This document shows, in pieces, positions 33,419 to 42,473 of a DNA stretch of 64,000 nucleotides (position 1 is the stretch's first letter; each line of letters begins with the position of its first letter). The notes below the pieces were generated by a model. That model saw only the letters and a list, made by a program, of their open reading frames with translations. It searched no databases and had not been told where the DNA came from. The position numbers and the translations under genes were made by a program. Origin of the DNA: Nonomuraea sp. PA05. Its GTDB lineage: Bacteria; Actinomycetota; Actinomycetes; Streptosporangiales; Streptosporangiaceae. The DNA lies in the NCBI RefSeq assembly GCF_008086045.1, contig NZ_VSEY01000035.1, positions 62,001-126,000 on the forward strand, given 5' to 3'.

Positions 33419-34600
33419 TCACCTCGGGAAGGCCCGCCAGGTGTACACCAGCGCGACCGCCGCCGTGACGGCCAGCAGGACGTAGCCGATGGTGTAGGCG
33501 CCGGTGGCGGTGTAGACGGCCCCCATCACCAGCGGCGGGAAGTAGCCGCCGAGCCCGCCCGCCGCGCCGACCAGCCCGGTGACGGTGCCCACCCTGGACG
33601 CGTCCACCAGCTTCGCCACGAGCGCGAACACCCCGCCGGTGCCCAGCCCGAGGAAGAACGCGATGAGCACGAAGCTGAGCCCGGCGGGCACCTCGACGGG
33701 CGGGTTGAGCGCCAGCACGAGCGCCATCAGCACGGTCCCGGCGAACGAGATGGCCAGCACCTTGACGGGCCCGATCCGGTCGGCGACCGTGCCGCCGAGC
33801 GGCCGGGACAGCACGGCGGCGATGGAGAACCCGGCGGTGCGCAGCCCGGCCTCGGTCTGCGCGAAGTGGTAGACGTTCTGCAGCAGCGTGGGCAGGTAGG
33901 TGGAGAACGCCACGAACCCGCCGAAGGCGACCGCGTAGAGGAACGCGCACTGCCAGGTCGCCTTGATCTTCAGCGCCTCCCGCATGCGGGGCAGCGCGGA
34001 GCCGGTGGCGGGCGTCCAGCGGGGCGAGTCGCGGCTGCCGCCCAGCATGACGATGCCCATCAGCGCCAGCACCGCCGCCATCAGTAGGTGCGCGCCCGGC
34101 CGCCCGAACTCCTCGACCAGGCGCGGGGTGAAGAACGCCGACAGCGCGGTGCCGCCCATCCCCGCGCCGAACACGCCGGTCGCGAAGCCGCGGCGGTCGG
34201 GCTCGTACCAGGCGTTCACGAACGGGATGCCGATGGCGAACGACGTACCGGGGATGCCCAGCAGGAACCCCCAGAACAGCAGCCAGCCGTAGGAGTCGGA
34301 CCAGCCCACGAAGAGCACGGGCACGATGGACACGAAGCAGATGATCGCGAACATGCGGCGCCCGCCGAGCCGGTCGGCCAGCATCCCCATGGGGATCCGT
34401 CCCAGCGAGCCGACCAGCACCGGGATGGCCACCAGCAGCGAGGTCTGCGTCGGCGACAGGTTCAGCATCCTGTTGTAGCTGCCGGACAGCGGCCCGATGA
34501 GGTTCCACGCCCAGAACGTCACCGCGAAGGCCACCGTGGCCAGAGCCAGGTTCCGCACCTGACCCCTGCGCAGCTCGGAACCTTTACGAAGCTCAGACAT
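33419..34600 (-). CDS. narK: Nitrate/nitrite transporter NarK (MFS), 393 aa
   Basis: This is a twelve-helix major facilitator protein of the nitrate/nitrite porter family. WAWNLIGPLSGSYNRMLNLS at the first helix, the MFS motif GRIPMGMLADRLGGRRMF after helix 2 and the Gly-rich GIPFVNAWYEPDRRGFATGVFGAGMGGTAL (nitrate signature in helix 5) support it. It imports nitrate or exports nitrite for the divergent narGHJI operon. The start is the ATG at 34600; the ATG-less extension upstream overlaps the promoter region. Start codons are 45 bp apart, so both promoters share one short regulatory region. Confidence 0.92.
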   Translation of the reverse strand: MSELRKGSELRRGQVRNLALATVAFAVTFWAWNLIGPLSGSYNRMLNLSPTQTSLLVAIPVLVGSLGRIPMGMLADRLGGRRMFAIICFVSIVPVLFVGWSDSYGWLLFWGFLLGIPGTSFAIGIPFVNAWYEPDRRGFATGVFGAGMGGTALSAFFTPRLVEEFGRPGAHLLMAAVLALMGIVMLGGSRDSPRWTPATGSALPRMREALKIKATWQCAFLYAVAFGGFVAFSTYLPTLLQNVYHFAQTEAGLRTAGFSIAAVLSRPLGGTVADRIGPVKVLAISFAGTVLMALVLALNPPVEVPAGLSFVLIAFFLGLGTGGVFALVAKLVDASRVGTVTGLVGAAGGLGGYFPPLVMGAVYTATGAYTIGYVLLAVTAAVALVYTWRAFPR

Positions 34601-34645
34601 ACACCCTGTGTAACAGAGGGTCACCTTCTGTGATGAAGTGGGGGT

Positions 34646-37600
34646 ATGACCGCCGAGGATTTCCTGCTGAAGACCGGCCGCTTCCTACGCCGGTCAACCA
34701 CCAGCGGCGACCTGCACACCCTCTTCCTGAAGGGCGGCACGGAGGGGGACGCCTTCTACCGCGACCGGTGGAGCCACGACAAGGTGGTCAGGTCCACGCA
34801 CGGCGTGAACTGCACGGGCTCGTGCTCGTGGAAGGTGTACGTCAAGGACGGCATCATCACCTGGGAGACGCAGGAGACCGACTATCCGAGCGTCGGCCCC
34901 GACCGCCCGGAGTACGAGCCGCGCGGCTGCCCGCGCGGCGCCGCCTTCTCCTGGTACACCTACTCGCCGACCCGGGTCCGCTTCCCGTACGCCAGGGCGG
35001 TGCTGGTCGAGATGTACGCGGAGGCGCGCAAGCGGCTGGGCGACCCGGTCGCCGCCTGGGCGGAGATCACGACAGATCCGGAGAAGCGGGAGAGGTACCA
35101 GTCGGCGCGGGGGCACGGCGGGCTCGTCCGCGTCTCCTGGGAGCTGGCCACCGAGCTGATCGCCGCCGCCCACGTCCACACCATCAAGGCGTACGGCCCC
35201 GACCGGGTCGCCGGATTCTCCCCCATCCCGGCCATGTCGATGGTCTCCCACGCCACCGGCGCGCGCTTCGTGTCGCTGATCGGCGGCACCATGCTCTCCT
35301 TCTACGACTGGTACGCCGACCTCCCGGTGGCCTCCCCCCAGGTGTTCGGCGACCAGACCGACGTGCCGGAGTCGGCGGACTGGTGGGACGCCGCGTACCT
35401 GGTGATGTGGGGCTCCAACGTGCCGGTCACCCGCACCCCGGACGCCCACTGGATGGCCGAGGCCCGCTACCGGGGCCAGAAGGTGGTGGTGGTCTCCCCC
35501 GACTACAGCGACGCGGCCAAGTTCGCCGACGAGTTCCTCTCGGTGCGGCCGGGCACGGACGGGGCGCTGGCCATGGCGATGGGGCACGTGCTGCTCAGGG
35601 AGTTCTTCGTCGATCGTGAGACGCCGTACTTCACGGACTACGTCAAGCGCTTCACCGACCTGCCGTTCCTCGTCACGCTGGAGGAGCGCGACGGCGCGTG
35701 CGTGCCGGGCAGGTTCCTCACGGCGCGCGACCTCGGCTCGCGGGAGGAGGCGGCCGAGTGGCAGACCGTGCTCATGTCGGAGTCCGGCGAGCCGGTGGTG
35801 CCGAACGGCTCGGCCGGTTTCCGCTGGACGGACTCCGGCATGGGCCGGTGGAACCTGCGCCTGGACACGTCCCCGAGGCTGACCCTGCGCGGCGGCGAGG
35901 AGGCGGAGGTGCTGTTCCCCCGCTTCGACGGCGGGCACTCGACGCGCAGGAGCGTCCCCACCGCGCGGGTGGCGGGCCTGACGGTGACCACCGTCTTCGA
36001 CCTCCTGCTGGCCCAGTACGGGGTGGGCAGCGACTACGCCGACCCGGCGCAGCCCTACACCCCGGCCTGGCAGGAGCCCATCACGGGCGTCCCTGCGGCC
36101 AGAGCGATCAAGATCGCCAGGGAGTTCGCCAGGACGGCCGAGGCCACCGAGGGCCGCTGCATGATCATCCTGGGCGCGGGCACCACCCAGTGGTTCCACG
36201 GCGACACGATCTACCGCGCGTTCCTGTCGCTCCTCCTGCTGACCGGCTGCCAGGGCCGCAACGGCGGCGGCTGGGCGCACTACGTCGGCCAGGAGAAGTG
36301 CCGCCCCCTGGCGGGCTGGCAGCTCATGGCGGGCGCGCTCGACTGGGCCAGGCCGCCCCGGCAGGTCCCCGGCACCACGTTCTGGTACCTGCACACCGAC
36401 CAGTGGCGCTACGACCACTTCGACGCCAGTGAGCTGACCAGCCCGCTGGCCAGGGGCGGCTTCCGCGGCAAGCACACCGCCGACCTGGTGGTGGAGTCGG
36501 TGCGCAACGGCTGGATGCCGATGGCCCCCGCCTTCGACCGCAACCCGCTCGACCTCGGCGACGCCGCCGACCCCATCGCCGCCACCAGGGCAGAGCTGGA
36601 AGCGGGCACGCTGAGGCTCGCCGCGGAGGACCCCGACGACCCGCGCAACTGGCCGCGCGTGCTCACCCTGTGGCGCTCGAACCTGCTCGGCTCCTCCAGC
36701 AAGGGCAACGAGTACTTCCTGCACCACCTGCTCGGCGCCCGCTCCAACCTGGACAATCCCGATCCGCGCGCCCCGAAGGGCAAGCTGGACCTCCTGGTCA
36801 CCCTGGACTTCAGAATGACCAGCTCCACGGTCTTCTCCGACGTCGTGCTCCCCGCCGCCACCTGGTACGAGAAGTACGACCTCTCCTCCACCGACATGCA
36901 CCCGTTCGTGCACGCCTTCAACCCGGCCATCAACCCGCCCTGGGAGACCAGGACCGACTTCACCACCTTCCACGCCATCGCCCGCTCGTTCAGCGACCTG
37001 GCCAGGGACCACCTGGGCGTGCGCAGGGACGTCGTGGCGGTGGCGCACCAGCACGACACGCCCACCGAACTGGCCGGGCGCTCGGGCTTCGGCCTGAAGG
37101 TGGTGGAGCGCGACTACGGCGCCACGGCCGAGCAGCTCGCCGCGCTGGGCCCGCTCACGGAGCAGCTCGGCATCCCGGTCAAGGGCGTGACGTTCCTGCC
37201 CGACCAGGAGGTGGCCTGGCTGGGCCAGCGCTGCGGCCTGGTGCCGCGCGGCGTGGCGAAGGGCAGGCCGGAGCTGGACACCGCGGCCAAGGCGTGCGAG
37301 ACGATCCTGGCCCTGTCGGGCGTCAGCAACGGCCGGCTGGCCGCGCAGGGCTTCCGGCAGCTCGCCCAGCGGACGGGCGAGAGCTTCGACGGCCTGATCC
37401 ACGAGGACCACCGCATCGTCTTCGGCGACACCCAGGCCAGGCCCGTGCACGTCGCCGCCAGCCCCGAGTGGTCGGGCAAGGAGGCGCACGACCGCCGCTA
37501 CTCCCCCTTCACGATCAACGTCGAGCAGGGCAAGCCCTGGCACACACTGACCGGCCGCATGCACTTCTTCCTCGACCACGACTGGATGCACGAGTACGGC

Positions 37601-38110
37601 GAGGCCCTGCCGATCTACCGGCCCCCGCTCGACCTGGCCGCCCTGTACGGCGAGAGCGGCACCCTGCGCTACCTCACCCCGCACAGCAAGTGGTCGATCC
37701 ACTCGGAGTACCAGGACAACCTGCTGATGCTCTCGCTGTCCAGAGGCGGCCCCACCATCTGGATCTCCACCGAGGACGCCGCCGGCCTCGGCATCGCCGA
37801 CAACGACTGGATCGAGGCGGTCAACCGCAACGGCGTGGTCGTGGCCAGGGCGATCGTCTCGCACCGCATGCCGAAGGGCACCGTCTACATGCACCACGCC
37901 CAGGACCGCCTGATCGACGTGCCGAAGTCGGAGGCCACGGGCCGGCGCGGCGGCATCCACAACGCCCTGACCAGGGTGCTGATCAAGCCCACCCACCTGA
38001 TCGGCGGCCACGCCCAGCTCTCCTACGCCTTCAACTACCTGGGCCCCACCGGCAACCAACGCGACGAGATCACCGCCATCCGGCGCAGGTCTCAGGAGGT
38101 GCGGTACTGA
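34646..38110 (+). CDS. narG: Respiratory nitrate reductase alpha subunit NarG, 1154 aa
   Basis: This is the catalytic molybdenum subunit of membrane-bound nitrate reductase on the cytoplasmic face. The FS0 [4Fe-4S] cluster ligands are visible as His52, Cys56, Cys60 (THGVNCTGSCSW) and Cys95 (YEPRGCPRG). The Mo ligand is Asp221 in SFYDWYADLP. GMGRWNLRLD, GAGTTQWFHGDTIYRAFL and VYMHHAQDRLIDVPKSEATG are family landmarks. It is slightly shorter than E. coli NarG (1247 aa), as usual for actinobacteria. It is first of narGHJI with a TGATG overlap into narH. Anaerobic or low-oxygen nitrate respiration is implied. Confidence 0.95.
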   Translation: MTAEDFLLKTGRFLRRSTTSGDLHTLFLKGGTEGDAFYRDRWSHDKVVRSTHGVNCTGSCSWKVYVKDGIITWETQETDYPSVGPDRPEYEPRGCPRGAAFSWYTYSPTRVRFPYARAVLVEMYAEARKRLGDPVAAWAEITTDPEKRERYQSARGHGGLVRVSWELATELIAAAHVHTIKAYGPDRVAGFSPIPAMSMVSHATGARFVSLIGGTMLSFYDWYADLPVASPQVFGDQTDVPESADWWDAAYLVMWGSNVPVTRTPDAHWMAEARYRGQKVVVVSPDYSDAAKFADEFLSVRPGTDGALAMAMGHVLLREFFVDRETPYFTDYVKRFTDLPFLVTLEERDGACVPGRFLTARDLGSREEAAEWQTVLMSESGEPVVPNGSAGFRWTDSGMGRWNLRLDTSPRLTLRGGEEAEVLFPRFDGGHSTRRSVPTARVAGLTVTTVFDLLLAQYGVGSDYADPAQPYTPAWQEPITGVPAARAIKIAREFARTAEATEGRCMIILGAGTTQWFHGDTIYRAFLSLLLLTGCQGRNGGGWAHYVGQEKCRPLAGWQLMAGALDWARPPRQVPGTTFWYLHTDQWRYDHFDASELTSPLARGGFRGKHTADLVVESVRNGWMPMAPAFDRNPLDLGDAADPIAATRAELEAGTLRLAAEDPDDPRNWPRVLTLWRSNLLGSSSKGNEYFLHHLLGARSNLDNPDPRAPKGKLDLLVTLDFRMTSSTVFSDVVLPAATWYEKYDLSSTDMHPFVHAFNPAINPPWETRTDFTTFHAIARSFSDLARDHLGVRRDVVAVAHQHDTPTELAGRSGFGLKVVERDYGATAEQLAALGPLTEQLGIPVKGVTFLPDQEVAWLGQRCGLVPRGVAKGRPELDTAAKACETILALSGVSNGRLAAQGFRQLAQRTGESFDGLIHEDHRIVFGDTQARPVHVAASPEWSGKEAHDRRYSPFTINVEQGKPWHTLTGRMHFFLDHDWMHEYGEALPIYRPPLDLAALYGESGTLRYLTPHSKWSIHSEYQDNLLMLSLSRGGPTIWISTEDAAGLGIADNDWIEAVNRNGVVVARAIVSHRMPKGTVYMHHAQDRLIDVPKSEATGRRGGIHNALTRVLIKPTHLIGGHAQLSYAFNYLGPTGNQRDEITAIRRRSQEVRY

Positions 38111-39690
38111 TGAGGCCGATGGCCCAGATCGCCATGGTGATGAACCTCGACAAGTGCATCGGCTGCCACACCTGCTCGGTCACCTGCAAGCAGACCTGGA
38201 CGAACAGGCCGGGGGTCGAGTACGTCTGGTTCAACAACGTCGAGACCCGCCCCGGCCAGGGCTACCCCAGGCGCTACGAGGACCAGGAGCGCTGGCGCGG
38301 CGGCTGGAAGCTCACCCGCCACGGCTTGAAGCCGCGCGCCGGAGGCCGCCTGCGCAAGCTGGCGACCATCTTCGCCAACCCGCTCATGCCCTCCATCCAG
38401 GACTACTACGAGCCCTGGACCTACGACTACGAGAACCTCACCAACGCCCCGCTCACCGACGACGTGCCCGTCGCGCCGCCCAGGTCCCTGATCTCCGGCG
38501 AGCCGGTGAAGATCGGCTGGAGCGCGAACTGGGACGACAACCTCGGCGGCGACCCCAGCCCCGACCCGGTGCTGCAGAAGCTGTCGGAGCAGGTCACGCT
38601 GTCGTTCGAGCAGGCGTACATGTTCTACCTGCCGCGCATCTGCGAGCACTGCCTGAACCCGTCGTGCGTGGCCTCCTGCCCGTCGGGCGCCCTGTACAAG
38701 CGGGCCGAGGACGGCATCGTGCTGGTCGACCAGGACCGGTGCAGGGGCTGGCGGATGTGCGTGACCGGGTGCCCGTACAAGAAGGTGTACTTCAACCACA
38801 AGACCGGCAAGGCCGAGAAGTGCACGTTCTGCTACCCGCGGGTGGAGGTGGGCCTGCCGACGGTCTGCTCGGAGACGTGCGTGGGGCGGCTGCGCTACCT
38901 GGGCGTGCTGCTGTACGACGCCGACCGCGTCACGGAGGCGGCCTCGGTAACGGACGAGCGCGACCTGTACGAGGCGCAGCTCGACCTGTTCATCGACCCG
39001 CACAGCGCGGACGCCGAGGCCGCCGGGCTGCCGTCCGACTGGCTGGAGGCGGCCCGCAGGTCGCCCGTCTACGACCTGATCAAGAGGTACCGCATCGCGC
39101 TGCCCCTGCACCCGGAGTACCGCACGCTGCCCATGGTCTGGTACGTCCCGCCGCTCTCCCCCGTCGTGGACGCCCTGTCGAGCACCGGCCACGACGGCGA
39201 GGACGCGGCGAACCTGTTCGCCGCCATCGACGCGCTGCGCATCCCGATCGACTACCTGGCCGAGCTGTTCACGGCGGGCGACCCGGCGCCCGTGACGTAC
39301 GCGCTGCGCCGGCTGGCGGAGATGCGGTCGTACATGCGGGCGGTCAACCTGGGCGAACGGCCGCCCGAGGATGCCGACCTGGAGGCCATGTACCGGCTGC
39401 TCGCGATCGCCAAGTACGAGGACCGCTACGTGATCCCGACCGCGTACGGCAACGTGCCGGGCGTCGTCGAGGAGGGCGGCTGCAGCCTCGACTACGACGG
39501 CGGGCCCGGCATGCAGCAGCCGTTCGGCGAGGCGTCCGGGCGGCCCGTGCCCGTCTCGATCGAGACCTTCCACGGCCTCAAGGAGCGGCAGACGAGCAGC
39601 GAGGTCACCCGCGACCGGGTGAACCTCCTCAACTGGGACGGCCGCGGCACCCCTGCCGGGCTCTTCCCACCGAAACGGAGGCACCCATGA
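38110..39690 (+). CDS. narH: Respiratory nitrate reductase beta subunit NarH, 526 aa
   Basis: This is the iron-sulfur subunit that carries electrons from NarI haems to NarG. Four cysteine clusters are visible: MVMNLDKCIGCHTCSVTCKQ; ICEHCLNPSCVASCPSGALY; RCRGWRMCVTGCPYKKVYFN; and KCTFCYPRVEVGLPTVCSET. The Trp in CRGWRMC marks the cluster that is 3Fe-4S in NarH. The start ATG overlaps the narG stop (TGATG), and its own stop overlaps the narJ start (ATGA). Confidence 0.95.
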   Translation: MRPMAQIAMVMNLDKCIGCHTCSVTCKQTWTNRPGVEYVWFNNVETRPGQGYPRRYEDQERWRGGWKLTRHGLKPRAGGRLRKLATIFANPLMPSIQDYYEPWTYDYENLTNAPLTDDVPVAPPRSLISGEPVKIGWSANWDDNLGGDPSPDPVLQKLSEQVTLSFEQAYMFYLPRICEHCLNPSCVASCPSGALYKRAEDGIVLVDQDRCRGWRMCVTGCPYKKVYFNHKTGKAEKCTFCYPRVEVGLPTVCSETCVGRLRYLGVLLYDADRVTEAASVTDERDLYEAQLDLFIDPHSADAEAAGLPSDWLEAARRSPVYDLIKRYRIALPLHPEYRTLPMVWYVPPLSPVVDALSSTGHDGEDAANLFAAIDALRIPIDYLAELFTAGDPAPVTYALRRLAEMRSYMRAVNLGERPPEDADLEAMYRLLAIAKYEDRYVIPTAYGNVPGVVEEGGCSLDYDGGPGMQQPFGEASGRPVPVSIETFHGLKERQTSSEVTRDRVNLLNWDGRGTPAGLFPPKRRHP

Positions 39691-40241
39691 CGCGCCCGGT
39701 GATCTGGCAGGCCGCCGCGCACCTGCTCGCCTACCCCGACGAACGTTTCTGGCGCCGCCTCCCGATGATCAAAGAGGCCGCCGAGCCGCACTTCACCCCG
39801 TTCCTCGACCACGTCGGCGACCTGGGCCCCGGCGAGCTGGCCGCGCACTACGTCGACACGTTCGACCTGCAACGGCGCTGCTGCCTCTACCTGACCTACT
39901 ACACCGACGGCGACACCCGCCGCCGCGGCGAGTCGCTGGCCGCGCTGAAGCAGCGCTACCGCGCGGCGGGCTGGGAGCTGATGGACGACGAGCTGCCCGA
40001 CTTCCTGCCCGTCATGCTGGAGTTCGCCGCGTGCGACCCCTCCGGCGCCGCGCTGCTGGCGGAGCACAGGGCAGGGCTGGAGCTGCTGCTGACCGCCCTG
40101 ACCGAGCGCGACTCGCCGTACCGGCACGTGATCGGCACGGTCTGCGCCGAGCTCCCTCCGATCAGCGCCGCCGACCGGGCCACGGCGGCCAGGCTGGCCG
40201 CCGCCGGGCCGCCGGCCGAGAGCGTGGGGGTCTACGGGTGA
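39687..40241 (+). CDS. narJ: Nitrate reductase molybdenum-cofactor assembly chaperone NarJ, 184 aa
   Basis: NarJ is a helical cytosolic chaperone that holds apo-NarG during cofactor insertion and membrane docking. The start HLLAYPDERFWRRLPMIKEA, then LAAHYVDTFDLQRRCCLYLTYY and the DELPDFLPVMLEFAA segment are diagnostic for the NarJ/TorD family. ATGA overlaps link it to narH, and a GTGA overlap links it to narI. Length is normal for actinobacteria. Confidence 0.93.
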   Translation: MTRPVIWQAAAHLLAYPDERFWRRLPMIKEAAEPHFTPFLDHVGDLGPGELAAHYVDTFDLQRRCCLYLTYYTDGDTRRRGESLAALKQRYRAAGWELMDDELPDFLPVMLEFAACDPSGAALLAEHRAGLELLLTALTERDSPYRHVIGTVCAELPPISAADRATAARLAAAGPPAESVGVYG

Positions 40242-40969
40242 ACTGGGGCGAGAGCATGCTCTGGATCGTCGCCCCGTACGTCACCTTGGTGATCTTCGTG
40301 GGCGGCCTGATCTGGCGCTACAGGTACGACAAGTTCGGCTGGACGACCCGCTCCTCGCAGCTCTACGAGAGCCCGCTGCTGCGGGTGGCCAGCCCGCTGT
40401 TCCACTACGGGCTGCTGTTCGTGATCGTCGGCCACGTGACCGGCCTGCTGATCCCGCTGTCGTGGACCGACGCCATCGGCCTGTCCAACGAGGCCTACCA
40501 CGCCAACGCGCTCGTCTGGGGCGGCCTGGCGGGCGTGGCCACGCTGGTGGCGCTGGTCCTGCTGATCTACCGCCGCCGCACGAACGGGCCCGTGTTCCTG
40601 GCGACCACGGTCAACGACAAGGTGATGTACGTGGTGCTGGCGGCCTCGATCATCGCCGGCGTGGTGACGACGGTGGCGGGGTTCGTGCCCACGGAGGTGA
40701 GCTACCGGACCACGGTCGCGCCCTGGTTCCGCGGGATCTTCGTGCTGCGGCCCGACGCGACGGCGATGGAGCACGCGAGCGGTCTTTACAAGGTGCACAC
40801 TCTCATCGGGATGGTGCTGTTCGTACTTTTCCCGTTCAGCCGCTTGGTGCACGCGCTTTCCGCCCCGTTGGGCTATTTGTTCCGTCCTTACATCGTGTAT
40901 CGGAGCCGCGCGGATGGCGTGCCGAGGCGCCCGGCAGCGGTGCGGATGCGCCAGAATCGTCCCTTGTGA
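40238..40969 (+). CDS. narI: Respiratory nitrate reductase gamma subunit NarI (cytochrome b), 243 aa
   Basis: This is the membrane di-haem b subunit that oxidises quinol and passes electrons to NarH. Five hydrophobic helices are visible; the haem-ligand histidines are likely in SPLFHYGLLFVIVGHVTGLL and in YKVHTLIGMVLFVLFPFSRLVHALS. The start is the GTG at 40238 overlapping the narJ stop. The C-terminal tail (FRPYIVYRSRADGVP) is basic and cytosolic. Its stop is overlapped by the GTG of the next gene, an unusual extra partner in the operon. Confidence 0.94.
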   Translation: MNWGESMLWIVAPYVTLVIFVGGLIWRYRYDKFGWTTRSSQLYESPLLRVASPLFHYGLLFVIVGHVTGLLIPLSWTDAIGLSNEAYHANALVWGGLAGVATLVALVLLIYRRRTNGPVFLATTVNDKVMYVVLAASIIAGVVTTVAGFVPTEVSYRTTVAPWFRGIFVLRPDATAMEHASGLYKVHTLIGMVLFVLFPFSRLVHALSAPLGYLFRPYIVYRSRADGVPRRPAAVRMRQNRPL

Positions 40970-41589
40970 AGCACGGGTACACCAACAGCACGTTCGGCGA
41001 CGGCGCCCTGGTCGTGAAGTGCTACGAGGGGCCCGAGGCGGCGTTCAGGCTCAGCACGGAGAGCAGATACCTGCGGCGCCTGCGCGGACGCCTCCCGGTC
41101 CCGCGCGTCCACCAGGTCACCTCGACGAGCCTGACCACCCGCTTCGTCGACGGCTCCCACGGCCAGGACCTGCTCGACGACGGCCGGGCGGTGGAGGTGC
41201 TCACCGAGTGCGGGCGGATGCTGGCGCGCATCCACCGGCTCGGCATCGTGCACGGCGACTACGGGCCGCAGAACATGCTGTTCCACCCCGACACGTTCGA
41301 GACCGCCGCGATCCTCGACTGGGAGTGGGCCCACCCGGGGCGGCCGGTCGAGGACCTGGCCTGGGTGGAGTGGATCGTGCGCAGCCACCACCCCGAGCAC
41401 GTGCCGCTGCTGCCGCACTTCTTCTCCGCCTACGAGGAGCCCGTCCCGTCGTGGGCCGAGCGGCACGCGGCCATGCTGGAGCGCTGCCGGGGGCTGCTCG
41501 ACTTCTGCACCCGCTGGGAGCCGGGCGGCGGCGGCGAGAAGCTGTGGCGCGAACGCCTCGACGTCACGGGGGCCTGGACGCAGCTCTGA
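40966..41589 (+). CDS. Small kinase-fold protein coupled to narI (aminoglycoside-phosphotransferase-like), 207 aa
   Basis: The protein contains GIVHGDYGPQNMLFH, the HxDxxxxN catalytic loop, followed by AAILDWEWAHPGRPVEDLAW with the metal-binding Asp. An N-lobe Lys occurs in ALVVKCYEGPEAAF. At 207 residues it is shorter than aminoglycoside phosphotransferases (about 260-300), so a small-molecule or regulatory kinase role is more likely than resistance. It starts with a GTG overlapping the narI stop (GTGA), so it is translated with nitrate reductase. I know of no fixed role for such a protein in nar operons. Confidence 0.82.
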   Translation: MKHGYTNSTFGDGALVVKCYEGPEAAFRLSTESRYLRRLRGRLPVPRVHQVTSTSLTTRFVDGSHGQDLLDDGRAVEVLTECGRMLARIHRLGIVHGDYGPQNMLFHPDTFETAAILDWEWAHPGRPVEDLAWVEWIVRSHHPEHVPLLPHFFSAYEEPVPSWAERHAAMLERCRGLLDFCTRWEPGGGGEKLWRERLDVTGAWTQL

Positions 41590-41592
41590 CAC

Positions 41593-41643
41593 GTTCTGTC
41601 GGTATTCGTACTACACAGAGTGGCTTTGACCGGTTCTGTCGGT
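41593..41643. promoter_or_regulatory. Direct repeat GTTCTGTCGGT, 40 bp apart
   Basis: The identical 11-mer occurs at 41593-41603 and 41633-41643, ending 21 nt before the ATG of the NmrA-like gene. The spacing of about four helical turns would put both copies on one face of the DNA. They are probably operator sites of a regulator encoded elsewhere (HxlR types often control such oxidoreductases). Confidence 0.5.
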
Positions 41644-41664
41644 GCCCTTTGCTTGGCTGGGGGC

Positions 41665-42471
41665 ATGACACACGATGTGATGATCCTCGTCCTCGGTGCC
41701 ACAGGCTCCACCGGCCGCCGCGTCGCGGAGCAACTGCGTGCCGCCGGCCACACCGTGCGGGGCGCCTCCAGGAGCGGCCAGGCCACGTTCGACTGGTCCG
41801 AGCCGGGCACCTGGGAGCCGGCCGTGTCAGGCGCGTCGGCCCTCTACCTGATGGCGCCCGACGGCGTCCCCGTCGATCCCGCGTTCGTCACGCTGGCCGT
41901 GGAGCGCGGCGTCGAGCGCATCGTCCTGCTGTCGAGCGGGGCCATCGAGGCCATGGGCGACGAACGCCTGATGGCCGCGGAACGCACCGTGCGCGACAGC
42001 GGCGCGGAGTGGACGATCCTGCGGCCGAGCTGGTTCAACCAGAACTTCGACGAAGGCTTCTTCCAGCCGGCGATCATGGCGGGCGAGGTGCTGATGCCGC
42101 TCGGCGACGTACGCCAGGCGTTCGTGGACGCCGACGACATCGCCGCCGTCGCCGTCGCCGCCCTCACCCAGGACGGTCACGCGGGGCGCTCCTACGAGAT
42201 CACCGGGCCCGGCTCGCTGGCGTTCGGCGAGGCCGTGGACATCATCGGCCGGGCCGTCGGGCGCGAGGTGCGTTACCTGGGCGGCGACGAGGACTACATC
42301 GCGGCCAACGGCTTCTCCGGCGAGTCGATCCACGCGGCCAAGGCCTTCGGCGCGCTGCGCGCCCTCGGCGACCAGCCGGTGGCCGACACGGTGAGCGACG
42401 TGACGGGGCGCGCCCCGAAGACGTTCGAGACCTTCGCCCAGGAGGCCGCCGCCAAGGGCGCCTGGAGCTGA
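41665..42471 (+). CDS. NAD(P)-binding NmrA-like oxidoreductase, 268 aa
   Basis: This is an atypical short-chain dehydrogenase of the NmrA/QOR2-like group. The nucleotide-binding loop is ILVLGATGSTGRRVAEQL, SASALYLMAPDGVP follows, and VLLSSGAIEAM and WTILRPSWFNQNFDEGF replace the classical Tyr-Lys pair. It may be a quinone or NAD(P)H-dependent reductase, or a redox sensor. The start is the ATG at 41665 with GGCTGGGGG upstream. It converges on the minus-strand phosphotransferase-like gene with 2 nt between stops. Confidence 0.88.
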   Translation: MTHDVMILVLGATGSTGRRVAEQLRAAGHTVRGASRSGQATFDWSEPGTWEPAVSGASALYLMAPDGVPVDPAFVTLAVERGVERIVLLSSGAIEAMGDERLMAAERTVRDSGAEWTILRPSWFNQNFDEGFFQPAIMAGEVLMPLGDVRQAFVDADDIAAVAVAALTQDGHAGRSYEITGPGSLAFGEAVDIIGRAVGREVRYLGGDEDYIAANGFSGESIHAAKAFGALRALGDQPVADTVSDVTGRAPKTFETFAQEAAAKGAWS

Positions 42472-42473
42472 CC

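Noticed and set aside
34601-34645. FNR/CRP-type site between narK and narG
   Set aside because: TGTGTAACAGAGGGTCACC has only weak symmetry and no convincing FNR or CRP consensus.
34694-38059. 1121-codon minus-strand frame opposite narG
   Set aside because: It mirrors NarG codons and has no domain; narG is unmistakable.
36670-38109. Upstream extension of narH
   Set aside because: The frame is open within narG, but the TGATG overlap and the NarH N-terminus fix the start at 38110.
40966-41589. Aminoglycoside resistance gene
   Set aside because: The kinase loop is present, but the protein is short and coupled to narI; nothing supports resistance.
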